Positions 50,979 to 64,000 of a stretch of DNA of 64,000 nt are shown piece by piece. The stretch covers positions 56,985-120,984 of the forward strand of contig NZ_JASSOT010000050.1 in the NCBI RefSeq assembly GCF_030238365.1, read 5' to 3'. Every line of letters starts with the position of its first letter. The first letter of the stretch is position 1. This DNA comes from Lelliottia wanjuensis. Its GTDB lineage: Bacteria > Pseudomonadota > Gammaproteobacteria > Enterobacterales > Enterobacteriaceae. Under the pieces are notes generated by a model. That model searched no databases, had not been told where the DNA came from, and saw only the letters and a program-made list of their open reading frames with translations. The position numbers and the translations under genes are program-made.

Positions 50979-50996
50979 TGTATAAAATTTTATACA
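50979..50996. promoter_or_regulatory. Operator palindrome of the toxin-antitoxin pair
   Basis: TGTATAAAATTTTATACA is a perfect 18-base palindrome ending ten bases before the toxin start. Its position and symmetry fit autoregulation by the XRE antitoxin; its AT-rich half-sites may double as a -10 region. Confidence 0.75.
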
Positions 50997-51009
50997 TCAC
51001 TAATGACAA

Positions 51010-51050
51010 AACGTTGCAGCGCAGATTTAAATCACCTGCGCTGCAACGTT
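51010..51050. other. Perfect 15 bp stem hairpin between yjbB and the toxin gene
   Basis: AACGTTGCAGCGCAG at 51010-51024 pairs without mismatch with CTGCGCTGCAACGTT at 51036-51050 across 11 bases. On the minus strand a short TTTTG tract follows, so it can end yjbB transcription and insulate the toxin-antitoxin pair. Confidence 0.7.
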
Positions 51051-51109
51051 AAATGTGAAGTGGGATTGCGTCACGCCCGACAGCAGGAAACTGCGAGGCG
51101 CTTTCAGAA

Positions 51110-52741
51110 CTAATACTCATCCCTCTCATCATCTTCATCCGGCTGCTCCATCACGCTGTAGGCCACCGAGCAGAACAGGGAGTTGAGACGCTTCATATCG
51201 CCGAGCAGCCCCAGGTGCAGGGAGCTGGTTTCAATACTTTGCACGTTCTGCTGATGCAGGCGGTCAACGTGGGCGTGTGAGTAACGGCGGTTGAGAATAC
51301 GGAAACGGTGCTTGTTGCGGCGCAGACGGCGGGCGCTGGGCACGTCGCCGGAGAAGAAGACCGACATCGCCAGCTGCAGGTTGCTGAGAAGCTGATCGTG
51401 CAACGCATCCAGCTCGGTGACCCCCTCGAGGGAGAATGCCCGGCGGGCGGCAAGGGATTTATCGGCGATTTCACTCCCCATACGCTCGACGATATCGGAG
51501 GCCTGCTCCAGGTTGAGGGACATCTCGATAATCTCTGCCCAGCGGCGAGACTCCTCTTCCGCCAGCTCATCCTGCGGCATGCGCGCCAGGTAGAGTTTGA
51601 TGGCGGTGTAGAGCACGTTGATATCGTCGGCCAGTTTGCGCAGCTCTTTCTCTTCGCGCGGCTCGCCGTGCATCACCTTCTTCAGGCCATCCAGCATGGT
51701 CTCCATCGCGTCGCCCATGCGCAGGGTCTCACGCGCGGCATTGGCCAGCGCCAGCGCCGGGGTATCGAGGGCTGAGGTGTCGAGATGCTTCGGTTTCAGA
51801 CGAGCGTCCAGTTCGGGTTCATCGCGGATCATGCGCTTACAGAACCGCGCCATCGGCCCGGCAAACGGCACCATCGCCAGGCAGCGCACCAGGTTGTAGA
51901 AGACGTGGAAATAGATCACCAGCTCGGCTTTCGGCAGCGGCAGGTTATCCATCAGGTTCGCCAGGGGATGGACAAACGGCAGGATGATCAGGCTGCCCAC
52001 CAGCTTGAAGAGCAAACTCCCGAGCGCCACGCGGCGGGCGGCGGCATTCGCGCCGCTGTTGTTGAGCATCGCCAGCAGGCCAGAGCCGAGGTTCGCGCCA
52101 ATCACCAGGCACAGCGCGACCGGGAAGGAGATCGCCCCGGCGGTGGTCAGCGTCGCGGTGAGCAGCACCGCCGCCAGGCTGGAGTAACTGATGATGGCAA
52201 ACACCGCGCCGATCAGCGCATCGAGCATGATATCGCCCGTGAGCGAGGCGAAAATCACCTGCACGCCGTTGGCCTGAGTGATCGGCGTGACCGCCTGGAC
52301 TATCAACTCCAGCGCCAGCAGGATCAGCCCGAGGCCAATCCCGACGCGGCCCAGCTGCCCTTCGCGGGTCTGCTTGCGGCCGAGGAAGAAGATCACGCCG
52401 ATGAAAATCAGCAGCGGCGAGAGCCAGGAGAGATCGAAGGTCAGGATTCGCGCCATCAGCGCGGTCCCGACGTCTGCGCCGAGCACAATCACCAGCGCCG
52501 GAGTGAGCGCCACCAGGTCCTGCGCCACGAACGAGGTGACGAGCATGGTGGTGGCGTTACTGCTTTGCACGAGGGCGGTGACGCCGATCCCCGCGCAGAA
52601 GGCGAGCGGCTTCTTCTCAACGCTGCGGCTGAGGACGGTGCGTAAGCGTGCGCCAAAGACGCGCATCACGCCGGTACGGACAATGTGCGTGCCCCAGACC
52701 AGCAGGGCGACGGCCGATAGCAGGTGTAACAATGTCAGCAC
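51110..52741 (-). CDS. yjbB: Na/Pi-cotransporter family protein YjbB
   Basis: Inner-membrane protein of 543 residues; in E. coli YjbB exports phosphate. The N-terminal half has two Na/Pi-cotransporter repeats with the QSSNATTMLV motif (near residue 59) and its counterpart GAVFAIISYSSLAAVLL (near 175). The C-terminal part (about 350-520) is a soluble PhoU-like helical domain (EIIEMSLNLEQASDIVERM). It is co-directional with metH, separated by a REP pair. The C-terminus ends DEDDERDEY. Confidence 0.94.
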   Translation of the reverse strand: MLTLLHLLSAVALLVWGTHIVRTGVMRVFGARLRTVLSRSVEKKPLAFCAGIGVTALVQSSNATTMLVTSFVAQDLVALTPALVIVLGADVGTALMARILTFDLSWLSPLLIFIGVIFFLGRKQTREGQLGRVGIGLGLILLALELIVQAVTPITQANGVQVIFASLTGDIMLDALIGAVFAIISYSSLAAVLLTATLTTAGAISFPVALCLVIGANLGSGLLAMLNNSGANAAARRVALGSLLFKLVGSLIILPFVHPLANLMDNLPLPKAELVIYFHVFYNLVRCLAMVPFAGPMARFCKRMIRDEPELDARLKPKHLDTSALDTPALALANAARETLRMGDAMETMLDGLKKVMHGEPREEKELRKLADDINVLYTAIKLYLARMPQDELAEEESRRWAEIIEMSLNLEQASDIVERMGSEIADKSLAARRAFSLEGVTELDALHDQLLSNLQLAMSVFFSGDVPSARRLRRNKHRFRILNRRYSHAHVDRLHQQNVQSIETSSLHLGLLGDMKRLNSLFCSVAYSVMEQPDEDDERDEY

Positions 52742-52787
52742 GGAAGTGGGTTCTCCTTATTGTTGTCGGTTATCCTTTGGCTTCTTT

Positions 52788-52855
52788 GCCGGGCAGCACT
52801 GCGTTTGCCCGGCCTACGGTCTTTTGTAGGCCCGGTAAGCGAAGCGCTACCGGGC
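52788..52855. repeat. REP pair between metH and yjbB
   Basis: GCCGGGCAGCACTGCG..GCCCGGCCTAC and TAGGCCCGGTAAGCGAAGC..CTACCGGGC form an inverted REP pair upstream of yjbB and downstream of the metH terminator. Confidence 0.85.
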
Positions 52856-52894
52856 TGAGTTTTTTAAGTATAAGAGTTATTGCGACAGAAAGAG

Positions 52895-52919
52895 ACAGGG
52901 CGCCCGATGAGCGCCCTGT
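52895..52919 (-). terminator. Intrinsic terminator after metH
   Basis: ACAGGGCGC and GCGCCCTGT form a stem; on the minus strand a T-rich tract (CTCTTTCTGT) follows, 22 bases after the metH stop. Confidence 0.8.
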
Positions 52920-52940
52920 TAGTTGTAAGGAAAAGTGAAA

Positions 52941-56624
<3,684 letters not shown>

Positions 56625-56714
56625 ACTCGCTCCCGACAACGCTCAACAAGGCCAAAAGGCTGCGGTCCATACTGGCATAATCTCGCAGGAGGGAGAAGTC
56701 ACGCAGCGTTAACA

Positions 56715-56727
56715 TGAGACATGTTCA
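56715..56727. promoter_or_regulatory. Candidate MetR box upstream of metH
   Basis: TGAGACATGTTCA differs by one base from the MetR pattern TGAA-N5-TTCA and lies about 90 bases upstream of metH, which MetR activates in E. coli. Read by eye. Confidence 0.4.
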
Positions 56728-56779
56728 CTATCACTCCTCCGATCAGTCAGGATAACGGTTGCAAATTCACCAAATAAAA

Positions 56780-56794
56780 CGAAAATGATTTCCA
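56780..56794. promoter_or_regulatory. IclR autoregulatory site
   Basis: CGAAAATGATTTCCA matches the IclR pattern TGGAAATNATTTCCA in its right half and lies 24 bases before the iclR start, consistent with self-repression. Confidence 0.65.
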
Positions 56795-56817
56795 CGATAC
56801 AGAAAAAGGAATCCGTC

Positions 56818-57642
56818 ATGGTCGCTACCGTTCCCGCAAAACGCGGCAGAAAACCTGCTGCCACTACCGCGCCGCCTGGCGGACAAGTTCAGTCGCTGAC
56901 GCGCGGATTAAAGCTGCTGGAATGGATTGCGGAATCCCACAGCAGCGTGGCCCTGACCGAACTGGCGCAGCAGGCGGGCCTGCCGAACTCCACGACGCAT
57001 CGTCTGTTGAGCACCATGCAGCAGCTTGGGTTTGTCCGTCAGGTGGGCGAGCTGGGCCACTGGTCTGTGGGTGCGCACGCGTTTATCGTCGGCAGCAGCT
57101 TTTTGCAGAGCCGTAACCTGCTGGCGATTGTTCACCCCATCCTGCGCACACTGATGGAAGATTCCGGCGAGACGGTCAACCTGGCGGTGCTGGATCAGAG
57201 CGACCATCAGGCGATTATCATTGATCAGGTGCAGTGTACGCAGCTGATGCGTATGTCCGCGCCGATTGGCGGCAAACTGCCGATGCATGCGTCTGGTGCG
57301 GGAAAAGCGTTCCTGTCGCAGCTGAGCGAGGAGCAGGTCACCGGTCTGCTGCACCGTAAAGGGCTGCACGCCTATACCCATGCAACGCTGGTTTCCCCCC
57401 TGCACCTGAAAGATGATTTGGCCCAGACGCGCAAGCGCGGCTATTCGTTTGATGATGAAGAGCACGCTCTGGGCCTGCGCTGCATCGCGGCGTGCATTTT
57501 TGATGAGCATCGCGAACCCTTCGCGGCGATCTCCATTTCCGGACCGATTTCACGCGTGACCGACGACCGCGTGACCGAGCTGGGCGCGCTGGTGATCAAA
57601 GCGGCGAAGGAAGTGACGCTGGCGTATGGTGGGATTCGTTAA
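56818..57642 (+). CDS. iclR: Glyoxylate bypass repressor IclR
   Basis: Represses aceBAK in response to glyoxylate and pyruvate. The 274-residue protein starts at ATG 56818 (MVATVPAKRGRKPA) with AAGGA seven bases upstream; an ATG 11 codons earlier is in frame but lacks a ribosome site and family support. The N-terminal winged helix (about 25-90: VQSLTRGLKLLEWI..LPNSTTHRLLSTMQQLGF) is followed by the GAF-like effector domain with SAPIGGKLPMHASGAGKAFL. It lies between metH and aceK. E. coli arpA, next to iclR, is absent. Confidence 0.97.
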   Translation: MVATVPAKRGRKPAATTAPPGGQVQSLTRGLKLLEWIAESHSSVALTELAQQAGLPNSTTHRLLSTMQQLGFVRQVGELGHWSVGAHAFIVGSSFLQSRNLLAIVHPILRTLMEDSGETVNLAVLDQSDHQAIIIDQVQCTQLMRMSAPIGGKLPMHASGAGKAFLSQLSEEQVTGLLHRKGLHAYTHATLVSPLHLKDDLAQTRKRGYSFDDEEHALGLRCIAACIFDEHREPFAAISISGPISRVTDDRVTELGALVIKAAKEVTLAYGGIR

Positions 57643-57649
57643 GATATTT

Positions 57650-57723
57650 TGCCGGGTGGCGCTGCGCTTACCGGGCCTACAAAACCTGAACGTAGGCCGG
57701 GTAAGGCGCAGCCGCCACCCGGC
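57650..57723. repeat. BIME between iclR and aceK
   Basis: GCCGGGTGGCGCTGCGC..ACCGGGCCTAC and GTAGGCCGGGTAAGGCGCAGCC form an inverted REP pair that fills the gap between the converging iclR and aceK. Confidence 0.88.
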
Positions 57724-57724
57724 A

Positions 57725-60863
<3,139 letters not shown>

Positions 60864-60895
60864 GTGCAGATGCTCCATATTGTTATGTGGTGGGT

Positions 60896-62497
60896 TCAGG
60901 CCAGCAGGCGGTAGCCGGGCAGCGTCAGGAAGTCGATGAGTTCTTCTGAGGTGGTAATTTGTTCCATCAGGCGGGCGGCATCGTCGAAACGGCCACTGCT
61001 GAAGCGGTGTTCGCCCAGCTCGTCCTGAATCACCAGCATCTCTTCGGCGAGCATCTGGCGGAACAGGGATTTGGTCACCGGTTTGCCGTTATTGAGCGCT
61101 TTCTGGTGGTGGATCCACTGCCAGATGGAGGTACGGGAGATCTCCGCCGTGGCGGCATCTTCCATCAGGCCGTAAATCGGGACGCAGCCGTTGCCCGAGA
61201 TCCAGGCTTCGATGTACTGAACGGCCACGCGAATATTGGCGCGCATACCGGCTTCGGTGCGTTCCCCCTCGCAGGGCATCAGCAGCTGTTCAGCCGTAAT
61301 CGGGGCATCGTCGTCGCGGGTGACGAACAGCTGATTTTTGTTATCGCCCAGCACGCTGTTAAAGACGTCCATGGCGGTGTCTGCAAGGCCTGGATGGGCA
61401 ACCCAGGTGCCGTCGTGACCATTGCGGGCTTCCAGCTCTTTGTCCGCTTTGACTTTAGTCAGCACCTGATTGTTGCGCTCGGCGTCTTTGCTCGGAATGA
61501 AGGCCGCCATGCCGCCCATCGCGAACGCGCCGCGCTTGTGGCAGGTTTTGATCAGCAGTCGCGAGTAGGCGCTGAGGAATGGCTTATCCATGGTGACTGC
61601 CTGACGATCGGGCAGGACGCGGTCCGGGTGATTTTTCAGGGTTTTGATGTAGCTGAAGATGTAATCCCAGCGCCCGCAGTTCAGGCCGACGATGTGATCG
61701 CGCAGGGCGTGCAGGATTTCGTCCATCTGGAACACGGCCGGCAGTGTTTCGATCAGCAGGGTGGCTTTGATGGTGCCACGCGGCAGATTGAACCGATCTT
61801 CCGTATAGCTAAAGACTTCGCTCCACCAGGCGGCTTCCTGCCATGACTGCGTTTTTGGCAGGTAGAAATAGGGGCCACTGCCTTTTGCCAGCAGGCTTTT
61901 GTGGTTATGGAAGAAGTAGAGGGCGAAATCAAACAGGCTGCCGGGAATGGCTTCGTTGCGCCATGTGACGTGTTTTTCCGGCAGATGCAGGCCGCGCACG
62001 CGGCAAATCAGGACCGCCGGATTGGGTTTGAGCTGATAGATTTTTCCGGCTTCGTTGGTGTAGCTGATGGTGCCATTGACCGCATCGCGCAGGTTGATCT
62101 GCCCCTCGATCACTTTACGCCAGTCCGGCGCCAGCGAATCTTCAAAGTCGGCCATAAAGACTTTTACGTTGGCATTCATGGCGTTAATCACCATTTTGCG
62201 CTCAACCGGGCCGGTGATTTCGACGCGGCGATCCTGCAAATCCTGCGGAATGCCGCGAATTTTCCAGGTGGACTCGCGAATGGAAGCGGTTTCCGAAATG
62301 AAGTCTGGCAGCTTACCGTGGTCGATGTCCTGCTGCTGCTGGATACGGGCGGCCAGCAGTTTATTGCGCTTTGGTGCGAAGCGCGTCACCAGCTCTGTCA
62401 GAAACTCGACGGCATCTGGCGTCAGAACCTGCTGTTCCAGCTCACCATGCGGTTGGTTAAACGCCAGTTCATCGGCGGTCGTTGCCTGTTGATTCAT
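60896..62497 (-). CDS. aceB: Malate synthase A
   Basis: Condenses glyoxylate with acetyl-CoA to malate. It has 533 residues from ATG 62497 ([13 protein letters not shown]), the E. coli length, with a GAGGAG site upstream; a six-codon extension is unnecessary. Conserved segments are [15 protein letters not shown] (near residue 110) and [32 protein letters not shown] (near 250), which contain the catalytic and magnesium-binding residues. It is the first gene of aceBAK, with IclR and Cra sites upstream. Confidence 0.98.
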   Translation of the reverse strand: MNQQATTADELAFNQPHGELEQQVLTPDAVEFLTELVTRFAPKRNKLLAARIQQQQDIDHGKLPDFISETASIRESTWKIRGIPQDLQDRRVEITGPVERKMVINAMNANVKVFMADFEDSLAPDWRKVIEGQINLRDAVNGTISYTNEAGKIYQLKPNPAVLICRVRGLHLPEKHVTWRNEAIPGSLFDFALYFFHNHKSLLAKGSGPYFYLPKTQSWQEAAWWSEVFSYTEDRFNLPRGTIKATLLIETLPAVFQMDEILHALRDHIVGLNCGRWDYIFSYIKTLKNHPDRVLPDRQAVTMDKPFLSAYSRLLIKTCHKRGAFAMGGMAAFIPSKDAERNNQVLTKVKADKELEARNGHDGTWVAHPGLADTAMDVFNSVLGDNKNQLFVTRDDDAPITAEQLLMPCEGERTEAGMRANIRVAVQYIEAWISGNGCVPIYGLMEDAATAEISRTSIWQWIHHQKALNNGKPVTKSLFRQMLAEEMLVIQDELGEHRFSSGRFDDAARLMEQITTSEELIDFLTLPGYRLLA

Positions 62498-62605
62498 TTC
62501 TCTGCTCCTCACCAAAGATCCAAAAAAGAGTCCCCCATCGCGAGCGAAAGATCGTTGCGTAGTTTTCGCTCAGCAGAATTAAGACTATCCATTATTCTTC
62601 CAAAA

Positions 62606-62621
62606 TCAAAAACAATTTCCA
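62606..62621 (-). promoter_or_regulatory. IclR operator upstream of aceB
   Basis: On the minus strand TGGAAATTGTTTTTGA matches the left half of the IclR pattern and is close to the known aceB operator of E. coli. It lies about 110 bases before aceB in an AT-rich stretch. Confidence 0.75.
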
Positions 62622-62701
62622 TTTTAATTATAAAATGCAAATATCTTATTGATTATATTGAGATTAAAAAAAGAGCAGATGATGAGTATGGTTTCGGAAA
62701 T

Positions 62702-62724
62702 AAAAAAGGCACCCGAAGGTGCCT
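62702..62724 (-). terminator. Intrinsic terminator after metA
   Basis: On the minus strand AGGCACC, TTCG, GGTGCCT, then six T residues. Confidence 0.92.
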
Positions 62725-62734
62725 GATCTGGAAT

Positions 62735-62748
62735 GCTGAAACGCTTTA
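62735..62748. promoter_or_regulatory. Cra (FruR) site upstream of aceB
   Basis: GCTGAAACGCTTTA closely fits the Cra pattern GCTGAAWCGWTTCA. It lies about 240 bases before aceB, between the metA stop and its terminator; Cra activates aceBAK from a distant site in E. coli. Confidence 0.7.
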
Positions 62749-62768
62749 GGATCGTTCTGGGCAGGAGA

Positions 62769-63698
62769 TTACTCCAGCGTTGGATTCATGTGGCGCAGAT
62801 CGTATGGCGTGATCTGGTAGACGTAATAGTTGAGCCAGTTAGTAAAGAGCAAATTCCCGTGGCTGCGCCAGGAGGCTCTGGGTGTGTTTTGCGGATCGTT
62901 TTTAGGGAAATAGTTGTACGGAATTTCCGGGGTTAGTCCCGCTTCCAGATCGCGGAAAAATTCGCTCGCCAGGGTGTGGGCGTCGTACTCAGGATGACCG
63001 GTGACAAAGGCGATACGTTTGTCTTTGCTGGCGAACAGATAGGCATCGCCATCTTCCGTTTCGGCCAGGATCTCGAGATCGGTGTAATCACGAATCAACG
63101 CGGCCGGGAAGTCCGCATAGCGCGAGTGAGGCGCGAGGAAAAAGTCATCAAAACCGCGCGTCAGCAGCGCATGCGGATGAAGAATATGGTGTTCGTAGAC
63201 GCCTGACAGCTTATCCGCTCGGGTTTGTTTGGGAATGCCGTAGAGAATATTCAGAGCCGCTTGTACCGCCCAACAGACAAACAGCGTTGAGGTGACGTGA
63301 TCTTTCGCCCACTCTAGGACCTGTTTGATCTGCGGCCAATAGGCCACATCGTTGAATTCGACCAGACCCAGCGGCGCGCCGGTGACGATCAGGCCATCGT
63401 AATTGTCGTTACGGATATCTTCGAAGTTACAGTAGAAGTTGTTCAGATGCTCGGAGGGCGTGTTACGCGATTCACGGGCATCAATGCGCAGCAGCTGAAT
63501 ATCTACCTGCAGCGGCGAGTTGGAGAGCAAACGGAGAAACTGGTTTTCCGTCTCGATCTTCTTGGGCATCAGGTTGAGGATAAGTACCTTCAGAGGGCGA
63601 ATTTCCTGACCTGTCGCGCGCGAGGCCTTCATTACGAAGACGTTCTCTTCACGCAAGAAATTAACGGCTGGTAGCTCGTCCTGCACCCTAATCGGCAT
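62769..63698 (-). CDS. metA: Homoserine O-succinyltransferase
   Basis: Activates homoserine for methionine synthesis. The 309-residue protein (E. coli length) has the active-site cysteine in [15 protein letters not shown] (Cys142), the catalytic HPEYD (His235) and the [21 protein letters not shown] segment. In E. coli the enzyme is heat-labile and limits growth at high temperature. It is repressed by MetJ through the box array just upstream, and lies immediately after the rRNA operon terminator. Confidence 0.98.
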   Translation of the reverse strand: MPIRVQDELPAVNFLREENVFVMKASRATGQEIRPLKVLILNLMPKKIETENQFLRLLSNSPLQVDIQLLRIDARESRNTPSEHLNNFYCNFEDIRNDNYDGLIVTGAPLGLVEFNDVAYWPQIKQVLEWAKDHVTSTLFVCWAVQAALNILYGIPKQTRADKLSGVYEHHILHPHALLTRGFDDFFLAPHSRYADFPAALIRDYTDLEILAETEDGDAYLFASKDKRIAFVTGHPEYDAHTLASEFFRDLEAGLTPEIPYNYFPKNDPQNTPRASWRSHGNLLFTNWLNYYVYQITPYDLRHMNPTLE

Positions 63699-63717
63699 AA
63701 CCTTATATCCTCACAGC

Positions 63718-63749
63718 ATACGTATAAACGTTTAGACATCCAGATAGCT
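63718..63749. promoter_or_regulatory. MetJ operator array (four met boxes)
   Basis: Four consecutive 8-base units resemble AGACGTCT: ATACGTAT, AAACGTTT, AGACATCC and AGATAGCT, in plus-strand order, 20 bases before the metA start. Tandem met boxes with no spacing are the usual MetJ layout. Confidence 0.85.
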
Positions 63750-63837
63750 GACAATAACCAGGAATCGGGCGAATGTCGAGTCTGTAAGAGGAAGGTGAGA
63801 AAGTTTCACGGAGGATTTTGAGAAAGGACAAAAACGC

Positions 63838-63863
63838 AAAAAGGCCATCCTTGCGGATGGCCT
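63838..63863 (-). terminator. Terminator of the rRNA operon
   Basis: On the minus strand GAGGCCATCC, GCAA, GGATGGCC is followed by five T residues, 14 bases after the 5S gene. Confidence 0.92.
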
Positions 63864-63876
63864 CTTCACTTATTTG

Positions 63877-63996
63877 ATGCCTGGCAGTTCCCTACTCTCA
63901 CATGGGGAGACCCCACACTACCATCGGCGCTACGGCGTTTCACTTCTGAGTTCGGCATGGGGTCAGGTGGGACCACCGCGCTAAAGCCGCCAGGCA
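63877..63996 (-). rRNA. rrf: 5S ribosomal RNA
   Basis: 120 bases on the minus strand, beginning TGCCTGGCGGC and ending TGCCAGGCAT, whose ends pair as helix I. Internal signatures include CCATGCCGAACTCAGAAGTGA and GGGTCTCCCCATG. It is the last gene of an rRNA operon whose 23S and 16S genes lie beyond the window. Its place next to metA corresponds to rrnE of E. coli. Confidence 0.98.
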
Positions 63997-64000
63997 AATT

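Overview
This window is chromosomal DNA from a member of the Enterobacteriaceae close to the Enterobacter/Lelliottia/Klebsiella/Citrobacter group. Most of it follows the E. coli/Salmonella backbone gene for gene, read in the order 5S rRNA - metA - aceBAK - iclR - metH - yjbB - rluF - yjbD - lysC - pgi - yjbEFGH - psiE - malGFE/malK-lamB-malM - ubiCA - plsB - dgkA - lexA - dinF - yjbJ - zur - dusA - pspG - qorA - dnaB - alr - tyrB - aphA - yjbR - uvrA - ssb. REP/BIME and ERIC repeats between genes also point to this family. I cannot fix the genus from sequence alone.

Positions 1-10080 are accessory. They replace what E. coli carries beyond ssb (yjcB, pdeC, soxRS). The left edge holds the 3' end of a flagellar export cluster (fliR-flhB-flhA contiguous), an arrangement typical of secondary (lateral, Flag-2 type) flagella rather than the primary flhBAE operon. 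Next comes a ~600 bp non-coding element bounded by ~40 bp imperfect inverted repeats and rich in RNA-like helices, then a secreted LprI-domain protein, an 83-residue orphan, and three cyclic-di-GMP genes in a row: a Cache-GGDEF diguanylate cyclase, a stand-alone degenerate EAL protein, and a CSS-EAL phosphodiesterase.

Positions 10172-31733 hold DNA repair and replication (ssb, uvrA, dnaB, lexA, dinF with readable LexA boxes), amino acid and wall metabolism (tyrB, alr, aphA), zinc control (zur), tRNA modification (dusA), phage-shock gene pspG with a sigma-54-like promoter, phospholipid genes plsB/dgkA, and ubiquinone genes ubiCA. A TraF-like predicted outer-membrane protein and a cupin protein sit between dusA and zur. 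A regular BIME array (four 99 bp units) lies between aphA and tyrB.

Positions 31851-39842 are the complete divergent maltose regulon: malK-lamB-malM on one strand and malEFG on the other, with MalT-type sites between, an ERIC inside malK-lamB and REP-like DNA between malE and malF. Positions 39843-46257 hold psiE, the exopolysaccharide operon yjbEFGH, and pgi.

Positions 46264-63996 hold lysC (whose leader shows no lysine riboswitch), a PanS-type transporter, yjbD, rluF, a toxin-antitoxin pair where E. coli has pepE, yjbB, metH, iclR, the glyoxylate operon aceBAK with IclR and Cra sites, metA with MetJ boxes, and the terminator and 5S gene of an rRNA operon on the minus strand.
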